This document shows, piece after piece, positions 49,797-58,882 of a stretch of DNA of 64,000 bases. A program made the position numbers and the translations under genes. The first letter of the stretch is position 1. The number at the start of each line of letters is the position of its first letter. The stretch spans positions 249,768-313,767 of the forward strand of contig NZ_LMDJ01000031.1 in NCBI RefSeq assembly GCF_001425045.1, in the 5' to 3' direction. The DNA is from Massilia sp. Root351 (GTDB lineage: Bacteria > Pseudomonadota > Gammaproteobacteria > Burkholderiales > Burkholderiaceae_D). Below the pieces are notes generated by a model. The model ran no database searches, was not told the origin of the DNA, and worked only from the letters and a program-made list of their open reading frames with translations.

Positions 49797-50061
49797 AGGC
49801 GTCCTTCCACTTGTCCTTCTCTTCGGGCTCGGGCAGCGGTTCCGGCACAGGCTGCCCGCGGCGCCTGGCGCGCAGTTGCAGCTCGGCGATCTGCGCCTCC
49901 GCCATCGCTACCTGGGCTTGCATGTCGATGATCTGCTTCATGATGGCCATGCGTTCTTTCGGATCGGTGGCCTCCATCAGCGCCTTGCGCAAGGTCTGGA
50001 TTTTCTTCAGCAGGCCCTTGATCTGCGAGCGCAGCATGGCGATGCGCGCCGGCGTATCCAT
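49780..50061 (-). CDS. Small coiled-coil hypothetical protein
   Basis: 93 residues from ATG 50061; the same frame is open much farther upstream but overlaps smc on the other strand and shows no ribosome site. Residues 1-68 are one long amphipathic helix with Leu/Ile heptads (ARIAMLRSQIKGLLKKIQTL, then EATDPKERMAIMKQIIDMQA); the tail is Pro/Glu-rich (PVPEPLPEPEEKDKWKDAYG). No family recognised. Likely oligomerises. Overlaps the phosphatase gene downstream. Confidence 0.65.
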   Translation of the reverse strand: MDTPARIAMLRSQIKGLLKKIQTLRKALMEATDPKERMAIMKQIIDMQAQVAMAEAQIAELQLRARRRGQPVPEPLPEPEEKDKWKDAYGPAW

Positions 50062-50241
50062 GCTGGCGGCGGTCCTGTTCGAGCCGGCCCCGGCTCCCGC
50101 TTGTATCTGCAAAATGTTCTCCCAATGTGGCGGGCGGACCTGCCCGGCGCCGCCAGTATAGCAAGGCGCCCGCGCACGGGCGGTTAGAGGCCGGCCTCGC
50201 CCCGCAGCGCACGCGTTTTTAGCCTGAATCCGGCTTTGAAA

Positions 50242-50250
50242 TGGTATGAT
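50242..50250 (+). promoter_or_regulatory. Extended -10 element upstream of smc
   Basis: TGG followed by TATGAT (50245-50250). The predicted start near 50257 lies after ATG 50246 and before GTG 50291, which supports the GTG as the smc start. No good -35 is visible, as usual for extended -10 promoters. Confidence 0.4.
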
Positions 50251-50290
50251 AAGCCACTTTTCATTGTGGCAATTCAATTCGTCCCAAAAC

Positions 50291-53200
50291 GTGCGTCTAT
50301 CTTCCATTAAATTGTCGGGATTTAAGTCGTTTGTCGATCCCACCAATTTCCAGGTGCCCGGGCAGCTGGTCGGCGTGGTAGGTCCCAACGGGTGCGGCAA
50401 ATCGAACATTATCGATGCCGTGCGATGGGTGCTGGGCGAATCGAAAGCGTCGGAACTGCGCGGCGAATCGATGCAGGACGTGATCTTCAACGGTTCCACG
50501 CACCGCAAACCGGCCGGCCGCGCCTCGGTCGAACTGGTGTTCGACAACAATGACGGCAAGGCTTCCGGCCAGTGGGGCCAGTATGCCGAAATCGCGGTCA
50601 AGCGCACGCTCACACGCGACGGCACTTCCACCTATTACATCAACGGCCAGCCGGTGCGCCGGCGCGACATCCAGGACATCTTCCTCGGCACCGGCCTCGG
50701 TCCGCGCGCCTACGCCATCATCGGCCAGGGCATGATCTCGCGCATCATCGAATCGCGCCCGGAAGAGCTGCGCGTATTCCTGGAAGAGGCGGCAGGCGTG
50801 TCGAAGTACAAGGAGCGCCGCCGCGAGACCGAGAACCGCCTGCACGACACGCGCGAGAACCTGCTGCGGGTGGAAGACATCCTGCGCGAACTGAACGCCA
50901 ACCTGGAAAAGCTGGAGGCGCAGGCCGCCGTGGCGCACCGCTTCCACCAGCTGCAGGCCGACCAGGACGAGAAGCAGAAGCTGCTCTGGCTGCTGCGCAA
51001 GAACGAAGCGCAGTACGAGCAGACCAAGTTCTTCCGCGAGGTGGAGCAGGCGCAGACCGACCTCGAAGAGCAGACTGCCAAGCTGCGCAACGTGGAGCTG
51101 ACGCTCGAGCAGATGCGCCAGTCTCACTTCGCTGTCGGCGACCGCCTGCACACCGCGCAAGGCCACCTGTACCAGACCAACTCCGAGATCGGCAGCCTGG
51201 AAGCGCAGATCAAGTTCGTGGTCGAGTCGCGCACCCGCTTGCAGAACCAGCTGGGCACCCTGACCGCGCAGCGCGACCAGTGGCAGAGCCAGGCGGCCGA
51301 ATACACCGAGCAGATCGAAGAGGCCGAATTCAACCTGGAAGAGCTGTCGGCCAAGGTGGAGCAGGCGCGCATGATAGCCGAGCAGAAGGCCGAATCGTTG
51401 CCGGTGCTGGAAGCGGCATGGCGCGCGGCGCAGGACAAGAGCAGCGAATCGCGCGCCCGCATCATGCAGGCGCAGCAGCAGCTGGAACTGGAGTCGGCGC
51501 ACCAGCGCAACGCCAGCAATATCCTGAACGGCCTGGCGGTGCGGCGTGAACGCCTGCAGCAGGAAAAGAACGCACTCAGCCTGCCGGACTCGGCGCACCT
51601 GTCCAACCTGAAGCTGCAGCTGGAGGAAAAGCAGCAGGCGCTGGAAGAGCAGGCCTACCACCTGGAAGAGGCGCTGGAGCAGCAGCCCAGGCTGGAAGCA
51701 GAGCGCCAGGACGCGCAACTGCAGGTGAACGCCGAGGCGGCCGCCAATGCGCAACTGGAAGCGCGTTTGAACGCGCTGCGCCAGTTGCAGGAGCGCGTAC
51801 AGACCCAGGGCAAGGTCACGCCCTGGCTGCAGAAGCACGAACTGGACGCGCTGCCGCGCCTGTGGCAGAAGCTGCAGATCGAGGCGGGCTGGGAGACGGC
51901 GATGGAAGCCATCCTGCGCGAACGCACTTCGGCGCTGCAGGTGTCCAACATCGAATGGGCCAGGCACTTTTTCAGCGACGCGCCGCCGGCCAAGCTGGCG
52001 CTGTTCGCTCCGGGCGCGTCGGCGCCCGCCATGCAGCAGGAGCAGCTCGGCCTCAAGCCCTTCATCTCGCTGCTCAAGCTGAACGATTCGGGCTTGCGCG
52101 CCGTGCTGCAGGACTGGCTGCACAACGTCTTCATCGCCGACGACGCGGACGCCGCCTTCAAGGCGCGCGGCACGCTGCCTGCTGGCGCCTTGTTCGTCAC
52201 CGCGCAGGGCCACGTCATCACGCAATCGAGCGTGCGTTTCTATGCTGCCGACGCGGAGCAGGACGGCATGCTGGCGCGCCAGCAGGAGATCGACAACATC
52301 ACCAAGCAGCTGCGCGCCCAGACCATCCTGGCCGACGAGGCGCGCGCCCGCTCGGTGCGCGCGGACGCCGCCGTGGCGGCCCATGCGCGCAATCTGGCCG
52401 AGCTGCGCCAGAAGGTGCAGCAGCTGCAGCAGTCGGTGCACGCGCTGCAAATCGAAGTGGTGAAACTGTCCGAGATCGAAGCGCGCTTTAACCAGCGCAG
52501 CACGCAGATCGCGTCCGACCTGGCGGAAATCGCCGCGCAGGAAGCGGAGCAGATGCAGGTCAAGCTGGAGTCCGAAGAGAAGTTCGAGCAGCTCGATATG
52601 GAGCTGGGCAACCTGCAAGGAGAGCATGAGGATGGCCAGACCGTCTTCATGGAAAAGGAACAGAAGCTGGCCGACGCGCGCCAGGCGCTGCGCGACCTGG
52701 AACGCGGCGCGCAGGAAGCCGAATTTGCCGAGAAGTCCCAGCGCAGCAAGATCGACGAACTGCGCCGCAGCATCGCCACCGCCACCACGCAGGCGGCGCA
52801 GGTGGCCGACAGCCTGAGCGCCGGCCAGCGCGAACTGGCAAGCCTGGAGGCTGGCACCGCCAGCGAAGGCTTGCAGGAGCTGCTGGACCGCCGCACGCAG
52901 CAGGAACGCGCGCTGTCGGACGCGCGCCATGAGCTGGACCAGATCACGCAGCAGCTGCGCTCCTTCGAGGACGCGCGCATGAACAACGAGCGCAGCCTGC
53001 AGCCGCAGCGCGACAAGATCATGGAGCTGCAGCTCAAGGAGCAGGCCGCGCGCCTGAACCAGGAACAGTTTGCCGCGCAGCTGGCCGAAGCGGGCGCCGA
53101 CGAGGCCGCGCTGGGCGAAAAGCTGAACCCGGACATGAAGCCGTCCTACCTTCAGGGCGAGGTCACGCGCTTGAACAACGCCATCTCCATGCTGGGCGCG

Positions 53201-53818
53201 GTCAACCTGGCGGCGCTCGACGAGCTGGCGCAGGCGTCCGAGCGCAAGAATTTCCTCGATTCGCAGAACGCGGACCTGACCGAGGCGATCAACACGCTGG
53301 AAGACGCCATCGCCCGCATCGACAAGGAAACGCGCGACCTGCTGCAGGACACGTTCGACCGCGTCAACGGCCACTTCTCCGAGCTGTTCCCCATCCTGTT
53401 CGGCGGCGGCCAGGCCAAGCTGATCATGACCGGCGACGAGATCCTGGACTCCGGCGTGCAGGTCATGGCGCAGCCGCCGGGCAAGAAGAACGCCACCATT
53501 CACTTGCTCTCGGGCGGTGAGAAAGCGCTGACGGCAACCGCGCTGGTGTTCTCCATGTTCCGCCTGAACCCGGCGCCGTTCTGCCTGCTCGACGAGGTCG
53601 ATGCACCGCTGGACGACGCCAATACGGAACGTTTCTGCCGCATGGTGAAACGGATGTCCGACCAGACCCAATTCCTCTTCATTTCGCACAACAAGATTGC
53701 GATGGAGATGGCCAATCAACTGATCGGTGTGACGATGCAAGAGCAGGGCGTATCGCGCATCGTGGCGGTGGATATGGAAGCCGCCGCCAACTTCGCTTCC
53801 GAGGCACAAGCAGCATGA
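50291..53818 (+). CDS. smc: Chromosome segregation protein SMC (GTG start)
   Basis: 1175 residues from GTG 50291. The start VRLSSIKLSGFKSFVDPTNF is the family N-terminus; ATG 50246 would add 15 residues and lies in a promoter-like element. The head has Walker A GPNGCGKSN; two long coiled coils (about 165-500, 670-1000) flank a hinge (about 515-650). The C-terminal head has signature LLSGGEKALTATAL and Walker B FCLLDEVDAPLDD. It compacts and orders newly replicated DNA with ScpAB. Its stop overlaps zipA (ATGA). Confidence 0.96.
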   Translation: MRLSSIKLSGFKSFVDPTNFQVPGQLVGVVGPNGCGKSNIIDAVRWVLGESKASELRGESMQDVIFNGSTHRKPAGRASVELVFDNNDGKASGQWGQYAEIAVKRTLTRDGTSTYYINGQPVRRRDIQDIFLGTGLGPRAYAIIGQGMISRIIESRPEELRVFLEEAAGVSKYKERRRETENRLHDTRENLLRVEDILRELNANLEKLEAQAAVAHRFHQLQADQDEKQKLLWLLRKNEAQYEQTKFFREVEQAQTDLEEQTAKLRNVELTLEQMRQSHFAVGDRLHTAQGHLYQTNSEIGSLEAQIKFVVESRTRLQNQLGTLTAQRDQWQSQAAEYTEQIEEAEFNLEELSAKVEQARMIAEQKAESLPVLEAAWRAAQDKSSESRARIMQAQQQLELESAHQRNASNILNGLAVRRERLQQEKNALSLPDSAHLSNLKLQLEEKQQALEEQAYHLEEALEQQPRLEAERQDAQLQVNAEAAANAQLEARLNALRQLQERVQTQGKVTPWLQKHELDALPRLWQKLQIEAGWETAMEAILRERTSALQVSNIEWARHFFSDAPPAKLALFAPGASAPAMQQEQLGLKPFISLLKLNDSGLRAVLQDWLHNVFIADDADAAFKARGTLPAGALFVTAQGHVITQSSVRFYAADAEQDGMLARQQEIDNITKQLRAQTILADEARARSVRADAAVAAHARNLAELRQKVQQLQQSVHALQIEVVKLSEIEARFNQRSTQIASDLAEIAAQEAEQMQVKLESEEKFEQLDMELGNLQGEHEDGQTVFMEKEQKLADARQALRDLERGAQEAEFAEKSQRSKIDELRRSIATATTQAAQVADSLSAGQRELASLEAGTASEGLQELLDRRTQQERALSDARHELDQITQQLRSFEDARMNNERSLQPQRDKIMELQLKEQAARLNQEQFAAQLAEAGADEAALGEKLNPDMKPSYLQGEVTRLNNAISMLGAVNLAALDELAQASERKNFLDSQNADLTEAINTLEDAIARIDKETRDLLQDTFDRVNGHFSELFPILFGGGQAKLIMTGDEILDSGVQVMAQPPGKKNATIHLLSGGEKALTATALVFSMFRLNPAPFCLLDEVDAPLDDANTERFCRMVKRMSDQTQFLFISHNKIAMEMANQLIGVTMQEQGVSRIVAVDMEAAANFASEAQAA

Positions 53819-54993
53819 CAGATCTTCAAATGAGTTTGATCGCAGCCGGCGGCGTCTTTATCGTCGGCGTTTTCTCGTACAACAAGTGGCAGGAGTACAA
53901 GGCCAAGAAAACCGTGGAACGGGCCTTCTCGTCCGACCACGACGACGTCTTGATGCGGCCCGACGGCGAGCCCGCCGCGCCGCGCCACGAGCCCAGTTTT
54001 TCGCTGGATGACGACGCGGCCACCGCCGCCGGCGGCGCGGCTGCGGCACGCGCGCATGGCTACGACGCTGACGATACGCATGCCACAGCCGGCACGGCTG
54101 CGGGCGCCGGCGCAGCCACCGGCGCGAGCGAGGCCGACGGCGAAGCCTACGTGCCTCCCGTGCATCCGGCTGGCACATTGACGCCCGCCGCCGAGCAGGC
54201 CACCGCGCTGGTGGACCCGCTGATCGACTGCCTGCTGCCGCTGGCGCTGGAGGCGCCGGTGCGCGGCGACAAGATCCTGCCGGTGCTGCAGAAGCTGCGC
54301 CTGGTGGGCAACAAGCCGGTGCACTACATCGGCCTGCACGTGAACGGCGACTGGGAACCCATCGTCCACGGCGGCGTGTACACCGAGCTGCAAGGCGGCG
54401 TGCAGCTGGCCAGCCGCAGTACCGCGCTGAACGAACTCGAATATTCCGAACTGGTGACGCGCCTGCGCGCCATGGCCGACGAGATCGGCGCCGAGCCGGC
54501 CATCCCGGACATGATGGAAGTAATGGCCGAGGCCAAGACGCTGCACCGCTTCGTCTCCAGCCACGACGCCCAGCTGGGTGTTAACCTGCACACCAACGGC
54601 GCGCCGTGGGCCATCAGTACGCTGCTCGGTGCGCTGGAGAAGCAGGGCTTCGACGTGCGCCCCGACGGCCGCTACGTTATGCCGGACGGCGAAGGCGGGC
54701 ACCTGTTCTCGCTGTCGACCAACGTCACGCTGGCAGAGGAAACTACGCCGCGCCTGACGCTGCTGCTGGACGTGCCCTGCGTGGCGCCGGCGCGCGACGG
54801 CTTCGGCGCCATGATCGCCTGCGCCAAGTCGCTGGCGGGCCGCCTGGACGGCACCATCGTGGACGACTACAGCCAGCCGCTGTCGGACCAGGCGCTGGCC
54901 GAAATCGCCGGCCAGGTGCGCGACTTCTACGCCGATATGGAATCGTCCGACATCCCAGCCGGTTCCACCCGCGCGCTGCGCCTGTTCTGCTAA
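53815..54993 (+). CDS. zipA: Cell division protein ZipA
   Basis: 392 residues. One N-terminal membrane helix (MTDLQMSLIAAGGVFIVGVF), a charged stretch and a long Ala/Thr/Asp-rich linker are followed by the C-terminal FtsZ-binding domain (about 225-390). That domain shows NKPVHYIGLHVNGDWEPIVH and then GVQLASRSTALNELEYSELV. ZipA ties FtsZ filaments to the membrane at the division site. It is coupled to smc (4-bp overlap) and followed 9 bp later by ligA, an order conserved in Betaproteobacteria. Confidence 0.93.
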   Translation: MTDLQMSLIAAGGVFIVGVFSYNKWQEYKAKKTVERAFSSDHDDVLMRPDGEPAAPRHEPSFSLDDDAATAAGGAAAARAHGYDADDTHATAGTAAGAGAATGASEADGEAYVPPVHPAGTLTPAAEQATALVDPLIDCLLPLALEAPVRGDKILPVLQKLRLVGNKPVHYIGLHVNGDWEPIVHGGVYTELQGGVQLASRSTALNELEYSELVTRLRAMADEIGAEPAIPDMMEVMAEAKTLHRFVSSHDAQLGVNLHTNGAPWAISTLLGALEKQGFDVRPDGRYVMPDGEGGHLFSLSTNVTLAEETTPRLTLLLDVPCVAPARDGFGAMIACAKSLAGRLDGTIVDDYSQPLSDQALAEIAGQVRDFYADMESSDIPAGSTRALRLFC

Positions 54994-55002
54994 GGGTGCG
55001 CA

Positions 55003-57351
55003 ATGAGTGACAAGGAATACCAGGCCAAGGTTGAACGCGCGGCCTGGCTGACGGCCGAATTGAACCGCCATCTGCACGCTTACCACGTGCTCGATGCGCC
55101 CACCATTCCGGACGCCGAGTACGACCAGCTCTACCTCGAGCTGCAGAAACTGGAAACCGAATACCCTGCGCTGCAAGAGCAGGATTCGCCAACCTTGCGG
55201 GTGGGCGCTGCGCCGCTGCCGCAGTTCGCGCAGGTGACGCACACGGTGCCCATGCTGTCGCTGAACAATGGCTTTAGCGACGAGGACGTGGAGAACTTCG
55301 ACCGCCGCGTGCGCGAAGGCCTGGACGTGCTGCAGGTGGAGTACGCCGCCGAAGTGAAGTTCGACGGCCTGGCCATCAACCTGCGCTATGAAAACGGCCT
55401 GTTCGTGCAGGCCGCCACGCGCGGCGACGGCTACACCGGCGAGGACGTCACCGCCAATATCCGCACCATCAAGGGCATTCCGCTGCGCCTGCACGGCAGC
55501 AATGTGCCCACGCTGCTGGACGTGCGCGGCGAGGTGCTGATGTACAAGCGCGACTTCGAGAAGATGAATGAACGCCAGCGCGAAGCCGGCCAGAAGGAAT
55601 TCGTCAATCCGCGCAATGCGGCCGCAGGCAGCTTGCGCCAGCTCGACTCGCGCATCACCGCGCAGCGCGCGCTGAGCTTCTTCGCCTACGGCATTGGCGC
55701 GCTGGAAGGTGCCGAGATGCCCGAATCGCATTCCGCGCTGCTGGACTGGTACCACGCGCTCGGCCTGCCGGTGGCCAGGGAGCGCGCCGTGGTGCGCGGC
55801 GCGGCCGGGCTGCTGGAGTACTACCAGAGGATCGGCCGTGAGCGGCCAGGCATGGCGTATGAAATCGACGGCGTGGTCTACAAGGCCAACAAGCTGTCCG
55901 ACCAGCGGCAGCTCGGCTTCGTTTCGCGCGCGCCGCGTTTCGCCATCGCCCACAAATTCCCGGCCGAAGAAGCCACCACCATTGTGCACGACATCGAAGT
56001 GCAGGTGGGCCGCACCGGCGCCATCACGCCGGTGGCGCGCCTGGAGCCGGTGTTCGTGGGCGGCGTGAACGTCACCAACGCCACGCTGCACAACGAGGGC
56101 GAAGTGCAGCGCAAGGACGTGCGCGTGGGCGATACCGTGATTGTGCGCCGCGCCGGCGACGTGATCCCCGAAGTGCTGGCCGTGGTGCTGGAAAAGCGCC
56201 CGCAGCCGGAGCCGCCGCGCTACGTGCTGCCCAAGGTGTGCCCGGTGTGCGGCTCGCACGTGGTGCGCGAAGAGGGCGAAGCGATTGCGCGCTGCTCCGG
56301 CGGCCTGTTCTGCCGCGCGCAGCGCAAAGAGGCCATCCGTCACTTCTCGGGCCGCCGCATGATGGACATCGAAGGCCTGGGCGACCGCTACATCGACAAC
56401 CTGGTCGAATGCGACCTGGTCACGCGCGTGGCCGACTTGTACAAGCTGACGCTGGACGACCTCTTGAAGATGAAGCGCCTGGCCGATGAACGCGACGGCA
56501 CCACGCCGGAGACCGTCCAGCAAGGCAAGATCGCCACCAAGTGGGCGGACAACCTGCTGGAAGCCATCGCCGCCAGCAAGAAACCGCCGCTGGAGCGCCT
56601 GCTGTTCGCGCTGGGCATACGCCACGTGGGCGAATCGACCGGCAAGACGCTGGCCGAATGGCTGGGCCGCTTCGACCTGATCCGCCGCGCCCCGGTCGCG
56701 CTGCTGCGCGTGCTGCCCGATATCGGCGGCACCGTGGCGGAATCCATCGCCGAATTTTTCGCCGAGCCGAAGAACCAGGAAGCCATCGACGCACTGCTGG
56801 CGGCGGGCGTCACGCCGCAAGGCGAGCATCCGCCCAGCGCCAAGCTGCGCGAGAAGCTCGACACCGTCAAGCTGATGGCGGCCCTCGGCATCCCCAAACT
56901 CACCGAGCCGCGCTGCAAGCAGCTGGTGGAGCAGGAAGTGACGCTGGAAGTGCTGGCCCACCTGGGCGTGTTCTCCGTGTTCGGCCTGCCTGCGGCGGTG
57001 GCGTCCGCGCTGGAAGAATGGATGGCGCAGCCAGGCCACCGCGAGCAGCTGCTGGCGCTGGACGCGCTGCGCAAAGACCTGCTGGCGCAGTTGCCGGAAG
57101 CGGTAGAGGTGGCCGGCGCGCTGAGCGGCAAGACCTTTGTGCTGACCGGCACGCTGCCTAAGCTGAGCCGCGACCAGGCCAGCGCCATGATCGAGGCGGC
57201 CGGCGGCAAAGTGGTCGGCTCGGTGTCGAAAAAAACCGGCTACGTGGTGGCCGGCGCCGAGGCGGGCAGCAAGCTGGCCAAGGCGGAAGAACTGGAAATC
57301 CCTATCCTTGACGAAGCAGGGCTGCTGGCCCTGCTGGAGAACAATAAATGA
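55003..57351 (+). CDS. ligA: NAD-dependent DNA ligase, with apparent duplicated HhH segment
   Basis: 782 residues; E. coli LigA has 671. Ia and adenylation domains are normal, with the AMP-accepting Lys119 in AAEVKFDGLAINLRY. The OB fold (VGRTGAITPVARLEPVFVGG), the four-Cys zinc finger (CPVCGSH to LFCRAQRKE) and the HhH domain follow. A C-terminal BRCT begins near 706 (ALSGKTFVLTGTLPKLSRDQ). The extra length sits between HhH and BRCT: residues 624-692 (LMAALGIPKLTEPRCKQLVE) look like a second copy of 533-602 (LLFALGIRHVGESTGKTLAE). Seals nicks in replication and repair. The stop overlaps galU. Confidence 0.95.
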   Translation: MSDKEYQAKVERAAWLTAELNRHLHAYHVLDAPTIPDAEYDQLYLELQKLETEYPALQEQDSPTLRVGAAPLPQFAQVTHTVPMLSLNNGFSDEDVENFDRRVREGLDVLQVEYAAEVKFDGLAINLRYENGLFVQAATRGDGYTGEDVTANIRTIKGIPLRLHGSNVPTLLDVRGEVLMYKRDFEKMNERQREAGQKEFVNPRNAAAGSLRQLDSRITAQRALSFFAYGIGALEGAEMPESHSALLDWYHALGLPVARERAVVRGAAGLLEYYQRIGRERPGMAYEIDGVVYKANKLSDQRQLGFVSRAPRFAIAHKFPAEEATTIVHDIEVQVGRTGAITPVARLEPVFVGGVNVTNATLHNEGEVQRKDVRVGDTVIVRRAGDVIPEVLAVVLEKRPQPEPPRYVLPKVCPVCGSHVVREEGEAIARCSGGLFCRAQRKEAIRHFSGRRMMDIEGLGDRYIDNLVECDLVTRVADLYKLTLDDLLKMKRLADERDGTTPETVQQGKIATKWADNLLEAIAASKKPPLERLLFALGIRHVGESTGKTLAEWLGRFDLIRRAPVALLRVLPDIGGTVAESIAEFFAEPKNQEAIDALLAAGVTPQGEHPPSAKLREKLDTVKLMAALGIPKLTEPRCKQLVEQEVTLEVLAHLGVFSVFGLPAAVASALEEWMAQPGHREQLLALDALRKDLLAQLPEAVEVAGALSGKTFVLTGTLPKLSRDQASAMIEAAGGKVVGSVSKKTGYVVAGAEAGSKLAKAEELEIPILDEAGLLALLENNK

Positions 57352-58247
57352 CGCAAATCCGTAAAGCCGTATTCCCTGTTGCAGGCCTGGGCAGCCGTTT
57401 TCTGCCCGCCACCAAGGCGCAGCCGAAAGAGATGCTGCCTATTGTCGACAAGCCGCTGATCCAGTATGCGGTGGAGGAGGCCGTCGCTGCCGGCATCACC
57501 GACATGATCTTCATTACCGGCCGCAACAAGCGCGCCATCGAAGACCATTTCGACAAGGCCTACGAACTGGAAGCCGAGCTGGAGGCGGCACAGAAGACCG
57601 CGCTGCTGGAGCAAGTGCGCAACATCATCCCCAAGCACATCAACTGCATCTTCATCCGCCAGTCCGAGCCGCTTGGCCTGGGGCATGCCGTACTGTGCGC
57701 GCGACCCGTGGTGGGCGACGAGCCGTTCGCCGTGCTGCTGGCCGACGACTTCATGGACACCGACAACGGCGCCCGCCCGGTGCTGGCGCAGATGACCGAA
57801 GTGTACTCCTACGAGCGCGCCACCATCCTGGCGGTGCAGGACGTGCCGCGCGCGAACACGCGCCAGTACGGCATCGTCAGCGCCTCGCCTTACCAGAGCA
57901 GGCTGGAGCTGGTCTCGGGCATCGTGGAAAAACCGCAGCCGGAAGAGGCGCCTTCGACGCTGGCGGTGGTGGGGCGCTATGTGCTGTCCGGCCGCATCTT
58001 CGAACACCTCGAACACCTGGGCGCGGGCACCGGCGGCGAAATCCAGCTCACCGACGGCATCGCCGCGCTGATGAAGCACGAGCGCGTGCTGGCCTACCGC
58101 TACGACGGCACGCGTTACGACTGCGGCTCGAAGCTGGGCTACCTGAAAGCCACCACCGCCATGGGCCTGAAGCATCCTGAAATGGCCGGCGAATTCCGCA
58201 AATACCTGCAGGAGATGCAGCTGGAACTGGGAGCAGGAACGAAATGA
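57348..58247 (+). CDS. galU: UTP--glucose-1-phosphate uridylyltransferase
   Basis: 299 residues. Makes UDP-glucose for envelope polysaccharides and trehalose. N-terminal signature KAVFPVAGLGSRFLPATKAQ PKEMLP-type nucleotide loop, IVDKPLIQYAVEEAVAAGI, and the catalytic LLADDFMD and GGEIQLTDGIAALM regions are complete. Start overlaps the ligA stop (ATGA) and the stop overlaps the def start, so ligA-galU-def is one translationally coupled unit. Confidence 0.96.
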   Translation: MTQIRKAVFPVAGLGSRFLPATKAQPKEMLPIVDKPLIQYAVEEAVAAGITDMIFITGRNKRAIEDHFDKAYELEAELEAAQKTALLEQVRNIIPKHINCIFIRQSEPLGLGHAVLCARPVVGDEPFAVLLADDFMDTDNGARPVLAQMTEVYSYERATILAVQDVPRANTRQYGIVSASPYQSRLELVSGIVEKPQPEEAPSTLAVVGRYVLSGRIFEHLEHLGAGTGGEIQLTDGIAALMKHERVLAYRYDGTRYDCGSKLGYLKATTAMGLKHPEMAGEFRKYLQEMQLELGAGTK

Positions 58248-58780
58248 CGGTCCGTGAAATCCTGAAAATGGGCGACCCGCGCCTGCTGCGGGTGGCCGAA
58301 CCGGTGCGCGAGTTCGACACCCCGGAACTGCACGCGCTGATCGCGGACATGTTCGACACCATGCACGCCGCCAACGGCGCTGGCCTGGCTGCGCCGCAGA
58401 TCGGCGTCAACCTGCAACTGGTGATCTACGGCTTCAAGAACAACGTCCGCTACCCGGACGCGCCGCAAGTGCCGGAGACGGTGCTGATCAATCCCGTGCT
58501 GACGGCGATTACGGACGAGAAGGAAGCCGGCTTCGAAGGCTGCCTGTCCGTGCCCGGCCTGCGCGGCAGCGTGGCGCGCTTCAAGAAGCTGCATTACGAA
58601 GGCGTGGACCAATACGGCAAGCCCATCGTGCGCGACGCGGAAGACTTCCATGCGCGCGTGGTGCAGCACGAGGTGGATCACCTGCACGGCATCCTCTACC
58701 CAATGCGGATCACCGACTTCAGCCAGTTCGGCTACACCTCGGTGATGTTCCCGGATCTCGATCCGAACGACGACGATTGA
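58244..58780 (+). CDS. def: Peptide deformylase
   Basis: 178 residues. Removes the formyl group from new N-termini. All three metal-site motifs are present: GAGLAAPQIG, EGCLSVPG (Cys ligand) and QHEVDHLHG (two His ligands, catalytic Glu). The C-terminal extension is short. Many genomes carry more than one deformylase; this copy is next to galU rather than fmt, so it may be a second one. Confidence 0.95.
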   Translation: MTVREILKMGDPRLLRVAEPVREFDTPELHALIADMFDTMHAANGAGLAAPQIGVNLQLVIYGFKNNVRYPDAPQVPETVLINPVLTAITDEKEAGFEGCLSVPGLRGSVARFKKLHYEGVDQYGKPIVRDAEDFHARVVQHEVDHLHGILYPMRITDFSQFGYTSVMFPDLDPNDDD

Positions 58781-58882
58781 GCATCAGGCGCGAGCTGGCA
58801 GTGAGCAGAAGGCGCATGCAGGCTACAGCGAAATTACGGCGATATACTCATGCGCCGGGTGGGCGGTTAAATGGAGAACAAT

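Noticed and set aside
50297..53809. A 1170-codon open frame on the minus strand across smc
   Set aside because: Leu/Gln/Arg/His-rich shadow of the smc coiled coil; no ribosome site or family.
53716..57039. A 1107-codon minus-strand frame across zipA and ligA
   Set aside because: Same high-GC antisense effect; no recognisable sequence.
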